Source of the DNA: Miscanthus floridulus
Taxonomy: Eukaryota; Streptophyta; Magnoliopsida; Poales; Poaceae
Assembly (NCBI RefSeq): GCF_019320115.1
Contig: NC_089597.1
Coordinates: 120,221,656 to 120,285,655 of the forward strand
Direction: 5' to 3'
DNA length: 64,000 bases
In this document: piece by piece, positions 1 through 9,500 of the stretch
Numbering within the stretch: position 1 is the stretch's first letter
How the letters are laid out: each line of letters starts with the position of its first letter
Position numbers and translations under genes: made by a program
Notes under the pieces: model-generated
Told to the model about the DNA's origin: nothing
What the model saw: the letters and a program-made list of their open reading frames with translations, nothing else
Databases searched by the model: none

Positions 1-135
1 TAGTCCCGGTTGGTGGCTCCAACCGGGACTAAAGGTCCCTGCCACCTCTGTCTGGCGCAGTAGCCGTTGGGCAGGGACCTTTAGTCCCGGTTGGAGCCAC
101 CAACCGGGACTAAAGGTATTTCTAGTCCCGGGGGT
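1..135. mobile_element. Fold-back MITE of the TTAGTCCCGG type, cut by the window edge
   Basis: Positions 1-43 and 70-112 are a perfect 43-bp inverted repeat. Each arm is itself a hairpin: a 13-bp stem reading TAGTCCCGGTTGG around a 5-base loop. The word TAGTCCCG recurs at 123. Such TTTAGTCCCGGTT fold-back elements are abundant in grass genomes and are non-coding. The left end is outside the window, so target duplications cannot be checked. Confidence 0.8.
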
Positions 136-204
136 AAAAAATTCCAGGACTAGAGCCCATTTTGACTGAGGATCAAAGGTCTGTTCTCTACTAGTGTGAG
201 GTTG

Positions 205-430
205 GCTCTTTGCTCCAATAATTACCACACTGGGTTGTTCATCAGTTTGGGCATGAGAGGTTTTGGGACACGTAGGGCTACATGTAGTAAGCGTGATGCT
301 GCCATGACGTAGCATGGCTCTACTTGGTCCTAAAGTATCGCCACTAGTAGCTCGAATACCACTCCCGGGGAGTAATATGACTCTAGCTACTTACAGCTGT
401 TGTTGTACTGCTCATAAACTTGGAAACAAA
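205..430. repeat. Diverged third copy of the 1.7-kb/3.8-kb local duplication
   Basis: The words TTTGGGCATGAGAGG and TTGGGACACG followed by a GCTACA run match 2268-2310 and 4818-4856 in the same order. Later blocks (GCTCTACTTGG, CACTAGTAGCTCG, CTTACAG) align loosely with 2335-2405. No coding capacity is evident. Positions 430-770 hold nothing I recognise. Confidence 0.55.
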
Positions 431-769
431 TCCATTTTAAGTCGGTTATTAGCCTCGGTTAACGAGAGAAAAAAAATAGAAGAAAAATGGAGTAAACTAA
501 TAGGCTCAGTAGTACATATGATTTATGTCTAACCATAAACTATATGTGTGTATATGAATTTATTCCTACACTCTTTCAATCGTCAAACCCTAACCACCCT
601 ATACTCGACAACGGCTCCTCACCTCCCTCCAATCCTACCGGCGTGGTGGCTCGTGCCCTCCCCACTCCAATACGTTATGTTCGCTTGGCTTATAATGGTT
701 TATTGTGGTACAACTCCACAATAATGTTTTTTTTCTTATTATGGCTGATAGTTTTAACTTTCAAACCCG

Positions 770-1440
770 TCTGAAGTGAGGTGAACCGAACAGGAACCTT
801 GGCAAGTTGGCACCCTGCATGGCGCAGGCCAATGAATTCATTCAGGCGGTAGCAAGCCGGGAGATGAAAGGAAAACCTTCTGTCGAGCATCTATACTAGC
901 ACGACTGGGCGCGCTGCCGCCGCGCCCGTGATGAACAGCGGTCAAAATATTTAAAATTCAGCTGAGCAGTGTTTATACAGTGGACAGAAGCATTTCAAAT
1001 TCGGGCAAATAGTGTTGGTACAGGAATCGAGCAGTGTTTATACAGTGGACAGAAGCATTTAAATTCGGGCAAATAGTGTTGGCACAGAAATCAAGATATT
1101 TTAACTTGGGATGCACACTGTTTGCACAGCCATGGGATATTTAAATTTCGGATGCACAGTGGTTGCTACAGTCGCAGCGCGGGAGAGGCCAGGGATTTAT
1201 TCCTGGATGAGGGTTATCTTATGTGCTTCTTTGTTGGTCGGATCCAAACAGTAAACCTGTCCATCACTATCTATATCTTCATTATTATTGTTCCTCTGTC
1301 CATTTGCATTTGATGAAAGAAATACTCAATTACCAAAATCAATAGCAGTCTCTCTCATCTGCTTCTGCCTGCCTATATACAGTTGCATGAACCTGTCATA
1401 GCCATGCTTGTGGTTCAAAGCTCCATTCCTCCTCTGCCCT
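770..1440 (-). pseudogene. Broken fragment of the IST1-like gene (last exon)
   Basis: Positions 772-892 resemble 10,511-10,622, and 1,216-1,440 resemble 10,633-10,882, in the same order and on the same strand. The parent sequence is the last exon of the intact IST1-like gene, from just upstream of its C-terminal motif inward. Shared words include CTGAAGTGAGGTG, TTGTTGGTCGG, CTCTGTCCATTTGCATTT, ACCAAAATCAATAG and GTTCCATTCCTCCT-like stretches. The frame is destroyed by indels. About 320 bp of unrelated DNA (893-1,215) containing a 65-bp tandem repeat separates the two halves. The piece could be a remnant of a tandem gene duplication or a fragment carried by a transposon. The DNA on either side is not from the gene, which favours a carried fragment. 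Confidence 0.75.
964..1092. repeat. Two tandem copies of a 65-bp unit
   Basis: The unit beginning GAGCAGTGTTTATACAGTGG occurs at 964 and again at 1,029 with few differences. It lies inside the insertion that splits the IST1-like pseudogene. A related TGCACACTGTTTGCACAG block follows at about 1,111. Confidence 0.8.
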
Positions 1441-1483
1441 CTAGAGGAGTCGGTTATGCCGGTACAGTACATTAGCTGGCTTT

Positions 1484-1611
1484 GGTCCCGTTTGCGTGCT
1501 CTTAAACCCGGCTTGATCCGCTTCTTTTTTTATTCGGAACAGTGTTTTTCTCTCACAAATTTCTCCAGATTCATCCAGATTTCTCCAAAATTCCTCCAAA
1601 CAAACGGAACC
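1484..1611. mobile_element. Tourist-like MITE (GGTCCCGTTTGC family), copy 1
   Basis: The ends read GGTCCCGTTTGC and, inverted, GGTTCCGTTTG. The flanking trinucleotide TTT (1,481-1,483 and 1,612-1,614) is duplicated. The interior word AACAGTGTTTTTCTCTCACAA is shared in part with the copies at 14,609 and 45,609, and with a relic near 15,441. Confidence 0.7.
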
Positions 1612-1716
1612 TTTCTTTGGATAACTTGATAGTTCCTCGTCATTCATGACTTGGGACATTTATTCTCCATTAAGTAATTATTGATGTCATGAATCACGAA
1701 TCCTTAGCTTTAATTT

Positions 1717-2453
1717 GGAGTAGCAAGGGTACATTGTATTAAAGGCAGCCGTGTACTATTTGGTTATGGTTTGTAGATATAACAAGCTGGATTATTATTT
1801 GAGTTTATGCTTTCGGATTGATTGATGACTAAGCAGTACTCCTCAGTATTCAATTTATGCATAGGAATTAAAGAGATGTACTCGGAAATCCTATAATTTA
1901 TATTAGCCATTGAATCATGTAAGAAAAAAAACTAGATTAAGGATGAAATTAAAAATGAAGTTGGAGTGTAGGGCCCGACATTGACGACATAGTTAAGGTG
2001 TTGAATTGCAGACGCCGATGACTACTTTCCTCTAGAAAAATGACTATATTATCCATCCAGTCCGGACTATAATAAATGGCCCAAGAACTTGCTACTCTCA
2101 GGGTTAAGTTAGTCTTTGAGAACCTTCTCGAGGTGTATAAATAAAAACACCAGAAAGAGTGAACTCGTTCCGCTAGTATGTTTCTTCTCTCTTGTCTACA
2201 CCACCAATGCAGGATCCGTTAGTCACCACCATCTATGTAACAATGTGTTGTTGGCTAGTTTGCCAATTTGGGCATGAGAGGTGTTGGGACACGAAGAGCT
2301 ACACAAGATAGATGTGATGGTGCAATCCAGGGGATGCCTCTACTCAGGACTTGCGTAGAGCCACCGGTAGCTTGTGTACTACTGGTGTAGTGCCACTTAC
2401 AGAGTTACAACTAGAGTGTATGATGTCCTTCTCGTCTCTGTCTTCTGTGTACA
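1717..2453. repeat. Local duplication, copy A
   Basis: Aligns over most of its length with 3,795-4,350 plus 4,776-4,980. Shared words include ACATTGTATTAAAGG, AGCCGTGTACTATTT, GGTTATGGTTTGTAGAT and TTTATGCTTTCGGATTG. The copy ends where a hAT-like element begins at 2,454. It contains a TATA-like string and a CTATAATAAATGGCCCAAGAAC block conserved between copies. This could be a decayed promoter, but no coding region follows. Confidence 0.75.
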
Positions 2454-3300
2454 CAGTAGCGGAGACAGAAACAAAACATAGGGGGGGGGCAATTTGCCAA
2501 TTAAATCCATAAATACATAAATAGTGAAGAAATTAGTCTTACTAGTTACTACTTATATAATCAGGCCACACTAAACAAAATACAGTTGATTGTGTGGTCT
2601 ATTTTGTCCATGAAGACCAACACATATATATACACACCCCAAAATACATGTAACATATAGATAGAACTATCGTTTGTCAAAAGTCCACTCTCCTTTTCTT
2701 TAAATCTTGAAAATCAGAAATTATATCTTCATAACTGTAGCCTCTTGCAATTTCACCTTCTATGTGTACTAGCAGGCTGTTAGCAAGAAATTCGTCTTCC
2801 ATCTTGTTTGTGCAACCTTGTCTTAATGATCTTCAATATAGAAAAGACACGCTCAGCACTTGAAATAGGGAGAGTAAGAAGCAACCGAAGCAATCTATAA
2901 TCCAAGCCTTTCTTGTTGGTTGAAATCTGTTGGGTAGTACTTTTCAACCATTTTGCATACCTCACTAGCATTGAAAGATGCAAATCTGTTTGTTGGTATT
3001 AGTGTAACACACATAGACAAAAGATCCATCACTTTCTCATTTGAACGTCAAGTTTAATTCAGCCAACTGAGTGTCAATTGTTGCTCGAAATATCTCCACT
3101 CAAAAATATTGTTCATTTGTAAAGTGATTTGGTTGACGACGAGCACGGCCACCACGCAAAATGTATGTTCCTTCCATTTCTAGAATGTTAATTTCATGAT
3201 CCACACAAAACTCGATAACCTTGCAAATAAAAGTTTCCGAGCCATCATCTGATCTCATTTCTTGAAGAAGAATCTTTGTTGATCAATGTGCCAGTGTCGG
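2454..3300 (-). pseudogene. hAT-type transposase remnant
   Basis: Read on the minus strand, 2,690-2,985 encodes the hAT C-terminal dimerisation region. The pattern is LLLTLPISSAERVFSILK, followed after a one-base frame slip by a MEDEFLANSL-like stretch. Upstream (3,000-3,260) are EGTYILRGGRARRQPNHF and RATIDTQLAELNL-like stretches typical of the plant TTF-type/ZMYM1-like hAT family. At least two stops and two frame slips make it inactive. The left end at 2,454 starts CAGTAGCGGAG, close to the CAGTGGCGGAG ends common in this group. The right end is not clear. It interrupts copy A of the local duplication. Confidence 0.7.
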
Positions 3301-3794
3301 GAGGCAAAACTCAAAACTATTTGGACCAGAGTGGATCAATGTGCTGGCAATGAAGTAACTAGCGAAGCCCAATCCACAAGACAATATCGCGTGTGCATGT
3401 GTGGCTCTATGAGCCGTAGGTGTGCGTGTGTGGTTCTATATATGAGCCATAGCCGTGGGTGTTAAGAAACTGTATAATAAACTTCTTTTTATGAAACTGG
3501 AGATGCAGGAGCCCCTACGAACTATATAATAAACTTCACTCCGAGCTCTTAAACATTCCAGTTCAGAACCCCAAATTCAATGATCTAATCCTCTGTTCTA
3601 TAATATTCTCCAATTCCTAGTCCCTGCTGTGTGCTAACAGATGCTGCCGCTCATACCCATGACGCCCAGCGGAGGATAAAGGCCGTTGTTGGTACCGAGA
3701 TGGAGACTGGAGCTTGCTGCTTGCCCCCTGGGCTGCGGCGTCTCTGGTTGGCGCGCATGGCCGATGGCTCCGCTGGCGATGCGCCCCTCGGTAG

Positions 3795-4980
3795 TATTTG
3801 GGTAGATTGTATTAAAGGTAGCCGTGTACTATTTTGTTATGGTTTGTAGATGTAACAAGCAGGATTATTTTTCAGTTTATGCTTTCGGATTGCATCGTCT
3901 TCATTGATGACTAAGCACTACTCCCTTATGTCTTCAAGCTAGGCTTCAAGTTAGGCACAGGAATTAAAGAGCTGTACCTGGAAATCAAGAATGTGACTAT
4001 CCTATCCCAGATAATTTATGTTAGCTCTTGAGACATCACACATGTATGTAAAAGAAACTAAACTAAGAATGAAATTAAGAAGCAAGCAGTAGGAATGTAG
4101 GGCCCCGGCATTGACGGCATAATAAGGTTTCGATCGACAGGCTTCAATGACTGCTTGTCTACTTCCCTCTAGCGAAGTGACTATATTACCCCGCTATAAA
4201 TGGTCTAAGAACGTCCTGCACTTAGGGGGTAAGTCTGTCTTTGAGAACCTTCTCAGGTGTATAAAGACTTTGAAAAGGGTGAACTTATTCTACTTACGTG
4301 CTAGTGTATTTCTTCTCTCCACCACCAATGCAGTAGGCTCCGTTAGTTCCTTAGGCCCTCCACAGTGTGAACGGTGTCCGATACTGTTCACGTATGCCAG
4401 CTCACAGTGATGCTTGGTTGAGTTTGGGGCTGCAGCGTGTAAGTGATGCTAGAAAAAGTAGCGCGTTCTGGCCACAGTGTGTGCCTATAGGAGACATCAC
4501 TTCATGGGTCCCACAAGTGAGAGAAAAGGGAAGTAAAAAAAATAGAAGCAACAGGCCATGCGCAGTTGATGTGAGCCAGCTGAGGTAAATGGGAGGCAGA
4601 TGAAATACTATTTTATCTCCTGGGCATCGGTTTGGAACCGACGCAAGTACGTGCTTCGCTCTCCGTTTTCCTGGAACCACTGACAGTTAGCCTCTCTTGC
4701 TGCAACGTGTAAAACGGTGCTAGAATCGGCTTTTCCCTCTTCTGGCATCACTCAAGCGACACATTGCAGAAGGCCTTAGTCACCACCCTCGATGTAACAA
4801 TGTGTTGTTGGCTAATTTGGCAATTTGAGCATGAGGTGTTGGGACACGAAGAGCTACCGGTGGTAGTGGTTGTCCTGCCATCAAAGGGGCCGACTCTACT
4901 AATGCCAGTCGTGCTACTGCAAGGCAGTGCTGTAACTCCACTTTGTCGTCTGCGTGTACAAGAGCGATCTCGTCTCCGTG
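3795..4980. repeat. Local duplication, copy B (split by a MITE)
   Basis: Second copy of 1,717-2,453, in direct orientation. It runs from GTAGATTGTATTAAAGG through a CTATAAATGG box near 4,193 to about 4,350, and resumes at 4,776 after the MITE. The distal end extends past the hAT insertion point of copy A, with TGTACAAGAGCG words repeated twice at 4,955 and 4,979. Positions 3,300-3,795 hold no recognisable gene. Confidence 0.7.
4354..4775. mobile_element. Tourist-like (PIF/Harbinger-type) MITE, 422 bp
   Basis: Flanked by TTA on both sides (4,351-4,353 and 4,776-4,778). The ends read GGCCCTCCACAGTGTG and, inverted, GGCCTTCTGCAATGTG. Copy A of the duplication (near 2,215) lacks the element: it reads CCGTTAGTCACCACC, an approximate empty site. 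Confidence 0.85.
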
Positions 4981-5233
4981 TACAAGAGCGGAAGCTTTGG
5001 CTGAGCGAAGCCTAATGCAAGTCTGCCCCCCTGGAAAAATAATGAAGACATGCTTTGGCTGAGCAGTATAACAAAACGAAGACATGGTTTGGCTGATCAG
5101 TATAACAAAACGGAAACAACGGATCAGCTTGTTAGGAGTAGGTAAACACGAACAAAACCTGAGCTGTAAAACTACCCAAAACATGTGTGCTAGGGATGCA
5201 AAGTGCATTTTGTCCTAAGACTTCCAAATAAGT

Positions 5234-5292
5234 CATTTTAAAGTGGGCAACTTACTTAAATACCATTTTAAAGTGGGCAACTTACTTAAATA
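5234..5292. repeat. Two tandem copies of a 30-bp unit
   Basis: CATTTTAAAGTGGGCAACTT plus 10 bases occurs at 5,234 and 5,264 without change. The stretch 5,050-5,550 has no other recognisable content apart from short repeats of GAAGACATG-TTTGGCTGA near 5,043 and 5,078. Confidence 0.8.
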
Positions 5293-5748
5293 ACGTGGCC
5301 TAAACAAACAGAACGGGCACAGAACCTATGTTTAGACTTGGAATAAATGGGCACTTGGGATGGTCAGTATCTGAACTGAAGATGTTATTGATAGAACACA
5401 AAACGTAGACCCTGCTGGTGTACGTAATCTTCATCACAGAAAATTGGGAAAATTTAGATTCTCACTTGAGTGCGGGCAAGGCCAACAGAGTGGCTTTCCA
5501 TTCCTAGTTGGGATCATGTAAAACTATCAAGAAACTGAGAGATTTAAATGCAAGAAACTTGTCTTGTTGCATCCATTACAGAATATGTCATCATTATTAT
5601 CAGGAAACCATCAGTACCATAGCTAGCAGATGAGAGGCTGAAACATCTTCTGATCAAGCAACCAACTGCATTGCAAAACACAGAACACAATAGGTAGCAC
5701 TGTTACAATCGCATATAGTGAAGCACAACACAGAGAAGGTGGCCAGGC

Positions 5749-7101
5749 TCATTTCTTTCCACTTTTCTTGAGACCCGAGCCTCCAATTGCGCCCTTCTGT
5801 GCCTTGGTCTTCAGCTCCTTCAGTGCCTGTTGGTGCAAAAACCATACAATAAATAAATGGCAGCAAATTAGGATCCTCCACCCAAGCAGAATAGAACAAG
5901 ATACCAGATAAAATTGACCACAATGTCTCACCTTTTCCTCCTCTTTCTTCTTCTGCAAATAAGCAAGATCACTCTGCACAGAAAGGATACCAGAATAATG
6001 TCAAGTAGAGATCAGTTGTGGACTGATCACTGAAGCTGCTCAAATTACACCTTCTACTAATTGCTCACTAACTAGTTCTCCAAGTAAGAAGGAATTGCTC
6101 ATAATTTTGAAGGCATGACCATCGTCTAAGTCAGATGCTCATTCATCCTATCCTCCCTCATTAATATGAGGTAAGACAACATTCATCAAAATACTTAAGG
6201 TATTCATCTATGTTGAACTAGACAACCATACGAACATGCTCATTCCATCCTCCCTCATTAATGTGGTAACACAACCATTCATCAAAATACCTAAGGTATT
6301 CATCTATGTTGAACTGACAACCATACAAACATATAAAACAACCACTGGCATAACTACCTCTGTACCATTACATTTACTCCGAGGTTCGGAGATGTCAATT
6401 CAAAGCAATTTAGTTCTGAAAACTATATTCCAAAACAATTGGTTACTGGACCATAAAAAACAATTGATTAATGTTTCAGAGCAAGTTCGGGCCAGTAGTT
6501 GGAATACGGAGAGTCATGAATACATCCAGCGACCAGCGTTTTACAGCACGACAGAAGAAAAAAGATGGTCAGTTGCAGATTTTTGAAGCTGTCCTAGCTG
6601 TTTTACATGATGAATCCACTATCGTGCACATCTGCTAAAAATACGTCAAGAGCACATCTTACATGACAGCCCAATTATCACAAGTTCTGACACCCCACAT
6701 ACCATTCGCCAAATTCCCCTTCTGCAGGATTTTAACTACGAAACATGAACCGATCTAAAACACGAAGACGGGCTCCACCAGTCAACCGCCCACACCCTAT
6801 GGTTAGGCGTTTCACAGACGCAGACGCAGATCGCTATTCGGGGCAACGAACCAATCGAGCAACGAGACGGGAACAAAGTCCAACGCGTAGCAACATACCT
6901 CGTCGTACTCCTTCTTGTCGACCTTGGGCGCCTTCAGCGGCTTGGCCTTCCCTCCTGCAAAGCAAAACCCAGCCGTCGCGTCAGAACCCTCGAGAACGAG
7001 AAAAAAACCAACCAATCGACACCAAACAACAACCCAATCCCACCCGATCGCAGAAGAGGGAAGAGAGGAAACGACGAGACGAACGCACCTTGCCTCGACA
7101 T
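5749..7101 (-). CDS. TMA7: Translation machinery-associated protein 7 (TMA7/CCDC72 family), 62 aa
   Basis: Four exons by GT-AG rules: 7089-7101, 6899-6954, 5932-5973 and 5749-5826, 189 nt including the TGA. The protein starts MSRQGGKAKPLKAPK, continues DKKEYDE, SDLAYLQKKKEEEK and ALKELKTKAQ, and ends GGSGLKKSGKK. That is the full TMA7 family pattern at the usual length (about 64 aa). Family knowledge: TMA7 is a small basic protein that associates with ribosomes and is linked to translation; its exact activity is not established. Every residue block matches the family, so the gene looks intact. The first exon holds only 13 coding bases. The large intron 5,974-6,898 contains a tandem duplication. 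Upstream motifs (telo-box, TGGGCY boxes) fit a translation-related gene. Confidence 0.95.
6142..6332. repeat. Tandem duplication of about 97 bp inside a TMA7 intron
   Basis: Both copies run from CATCCTCCCTCATTAATRTG-like sequence through AAGGTATTCATCTATGTTGA to GACAACCATACRAACAT. Copies begin near 6,142 and 6,239. They differ at about ten positions. Confidence 0.8.
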
Positions 7102-7135
7102 GGCCGGCGGGGGCGGATCGGCGGGCGAGGGGGCG

Positions 7136-7422
7136 AAACCCTAGGCTGGCGAGCGCCGCGACGGCGAGTTGGTGGGGAAAGGCGAGCGGAATCGGGTGCG
7201 CGAGGGCGAGAGCGAGAGGAGACGGGCGAGGAGGCGAGTGATATGCACGGAGGCTGCGAGCGGCGAGCCCGTGGGAATCTTTCAGTCGGGGAAACCCGGG
7301 CCGGGCCTTTTCTGGTATGGGCTGATGGGCCATGGCTGCCTGTGTGTTGTATAGTGGGCTGAGAATGGTCTCTTGTTCGTGGTATGGCCTCTTTCGGCCC
7401 AGAATGTGCTATTTTGTGGGCC
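7136..7422 (-). promoter_or_regulatory. TMA7 promoter motifs: telo-box and five TGGGCY (site II) boxes
   Basis: AAACCCTA lies at 7,136-7,143, in the TMA7 5' leader. TGGGCY boxes lie at 7,318-7,323, 7,326-7,331, 7,355-7,360 and 7,417-7,422, with a GGCCCA at 7,396-7,401. In plants, telo-boxes plus site II elements (bound by TCP factors) mark promoters of ribosomal and translation genes. The motifs are seen; the regulatory role is inferred from that knowledge. Confidence 0.65.
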
Positions 7423-7962
7423 GTTGGGGTTTCTGCCTGTGTGGACTGTGGAGTGCAGGCAAGAAATTGCTTGTTGTTGTCCAAACCAAAGGTGATCTTC
7501 TCAGCATTGATCATGTGACTGTTGCATACTTATCCAAAGTTTTTCCATACTTCCATTTTGGACGTTCCTTCACCGTACGTGGACGGTACACCGTACATGT
7601 ATATCTATCCAATCCAAGTACACCCATCCATGATCTTGCATTTTTGTTGGTGAAGAAGACGGTACGAAACCTCCAAAGAATCAAAGGAAAATGTGGACGG
7701 AAAACCAACCAACCCCGCTGCCTGCTGCTAGACTACGCAGGCCGTGGGGTGCGACGCCACGCGGAGCAGAAGCAACACGGACGCCGAAAAGGAGACGCGA
7801 TGGGTGACGAAATGGGCGGGCTGCACGGCGCACGCAGAGGCAGATCAGGTGCAGGCCCCGAGATAGGGTGGCGTGGTGGTTCAGCAGCAGCCCCAGGATG
7901 AATGATGGCCGCGCGTTCCTTGTCTGTAGTACGGCGCGGCCAGCCGGCGCGCGGGCACGGTG

Positions 7963-7998
<36 letters not shown>

Positions 7999-8128
7999 AC
8001 CAGTACCAGTGCTGCAGCCACCGCCACCCATTTGCGTCGCCACGGGGACACACGCGCATGCATCTGACTTCTGACGGCTCACGCCACGCATGCGTCGCCG
8101 GCTCCGGCTTCCTTCCATCCCGATCCCG
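7423..8128. other. Intergenic region, no gene recognised, with a 30-base C tract
   Basis: Between the divergent TMA7 and the small plus-strand gene. Several overlapping long frames exist on both strands because the sequence is GC-rich, but none resembles a known protein. An uninterrupted run of 30 C lies at 7,967-7,996. Confidence 0.5.
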
Positions 8129-8130
8129 TG

Positions 8131-8137
8131 TATATAT
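8131..8137 (+). promoter_or_regulatory. TATA box of the small gene at 8.3 kb
   Basis: TATATAT in the context CCGTG-TATATATCACC. It stands about 150 bp before the proposed start codon, leaving room for a 5' leader of roughly 120 nt. Confidence 0.55.
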
Positions 8138-8284
8138 CACCCCCGTGAATCTCTGGCCAAGAGCCGTCGCCGTCAAGCATTCCGAAAACATCCGAAGCCT
8201 GCATTGCGGCTGGCGGCGCTCTCGAGGACTCGGCATCTTCGCTGCCAATTGGCAGTGCCTCCATCCAGCAGCCATCGCTAGCTC

Positions 8285-8653
8285 ATGGTGAGGGTCTGCC
8301 TGTCTGGACTCTTCGCGCTGTATGTGTCTTCTTGGCTGCTGCTGACGACGCGAGGCCGGCCGCGGCTTTGACCACTGCCGCGCTAACGCGTTTCCTTGTG
8401 TTATCTGACGACTCTCGTGCTCGTGCAGGCCCTGCTCCCGCTGTTCCTGAGGCCGGTGGTTCGGTTCGCGGCGCGCGTGGCGGCCGGCGGGCCGGCGGTC
8501 GCGGCGGCGACGATCCTGCACCGCGCCGGCGCGCTGCCCAGGAACCGGGGCCTGGAGCGCCTCGTCCGGGACGACGCGCTCGGCGGCCGCGACGGCCGCG
8601 GCCAGGACTGCATCGCCAGCTTCGTCGTCGGCGTCATGCGCTGCCTCTGCTAG
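8285..8653 (+). CDS. Small unknown protein (75 aa), proposed start-codon-only exon
   Basis: The coding exon 8,429-8,653 (225 nt, stop TAG) follows a good acceptor (TGCTCGTGCAG). It reads ALLPLFLRPVVRFAARVAAG, then a hydrophobic Ala-rich stretch, and ends FVVGVMRCLC. No in-frame ATG with grass-like codon use starts this exon. At 8,285 an ATG is followed directly by GTGAGG, a good donor. Splicing ATG|GTGAGG to GCAG|GCC gives a frame that opens M-A-L-L-P. The N-terminal hydrophobic and basic residues could suit a membrane or organelle protein. I do not recognise the family. An alternative is an internal ATG at 8,396 in the proposed intron, giving 85 aa. Third codon positions are strongly G/C, as in real grass genes. 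Confidence 0.55.
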
Positions 8654-8732
8654 TCTTTGTAGACTTGTAGTATAGGTGGCGCAGCAAATGCTGCCCATGG
8701 ACGACATGACATGCACGTCGCCATGACATGAG

Positions 8733-9492
8733 GATTTTTTTTTAATTTTAATATTTTTTGAAAACTAATTTTAAATCTAACAGGGTCGTTTTTTTTTAAA
8801 ACTAACACTTTTAGCCGCGCCTATTGCCTTAGCGCGGCCAAATGCCTGTGCCGCGTCATGCATGGTAGCGCGGCAGAGGGCTGACGTGGCGACGACCGGA
8901 ATCGCTGACCGCTGACGGGGCAGGGCCTACCGCGCCACTGATCTTGGCGCAGCAGTGCCGCGCCCTGATCCGTGGCGCGGTAGAGCCGAATAAATATCGC
9001 GAGCGAGCCCCCGCCCGCACGCACCCCTGCCCCGCCCGCCCCCCGCCAGCGCCCGCACATGGCCGCGCCCACCCACGCGGGGCAGCGCCACGCAGCGCAG
9101 CACCTGCGCCGGCCGCGCCACGAACGTCGGCGCTGCGCTGCCCCGCGTGGGCAGGCGCAGCCGCATGCGGGCGTTGGCGGCGGGCGGGCAGGGGTGCGTG
9201 CGGGCGGGGGCTCGCTCGCGATATTTATTCAGCTCTGCCGCGCCACGGATCAGGGCGCGGCAGTGCTGCACCAAGATCGGTTGCGCGGCAGGCCCTGCCC
9301 CGTCAGCGGTCAGCGATTCCGGTCGCCGCCACGTCAGCCCTCTGTCGCACCACCATGCATGGCACGGTATAGGCATTTGACCGCGCCAGGACAATAGACG
9401 CGGCCAAAAGTGTTAGTTTTTTTTTAAAAAAAAAAGACCGTGTTAGATTTAAAATTAGTTTTCAAAAAGTGTTCAAATTTAAAAAAAAAATC
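8733..9492. mobile_element. 760-bp fold-back element (Mutator-like TIR type)
   Basis: Flanked by the 8-bp duplication GACATGAG (8,725-8,732 and 9,493-9,500). The two halves are long inverted repeats. The outer arms share GAAAACTAATTTTAAATCTA; inner arms share TGACGTGGCGRCGACCGGAA-type and CGCGAGCGAGCCCCCGCCCG words. The centre is near 9,110. It codes for nothing convincing. Long terminal repeats beginning GATTTTTT with an 8-bp duplication fit a Mutator-like or hAT-like non-autonomous element. It lies directly behind the small gene at 8.65 kb, possibly in its transcript. Confidence 0.85.
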
Positions 9493-9500
9493 GACATGAG

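Noticed and set aside
6745..7514. Long Arg- and Pro-rich frames on both strands at the TMA7 5' end
   Set aside because: They are GC-rich leader, intron and first-exon sequence read in other frames. The spliced TMA7 model explains the region and the frames resemble no protein.
7733..8716. 327-codon minus-strand frame opposite the small gene
   Set aside because: It runs through a C30/G30 tract (poly-Gly) and the antisense of a better-supported exon; composition is low-complexity and no domain is visible.
8821..9397. Several Ala/Arg-rich frames between 8.8 and 9.4 kb
   Set aside because: They mirror each other across the centre of the fold-back element, as expected from a palindrome, not from genes.
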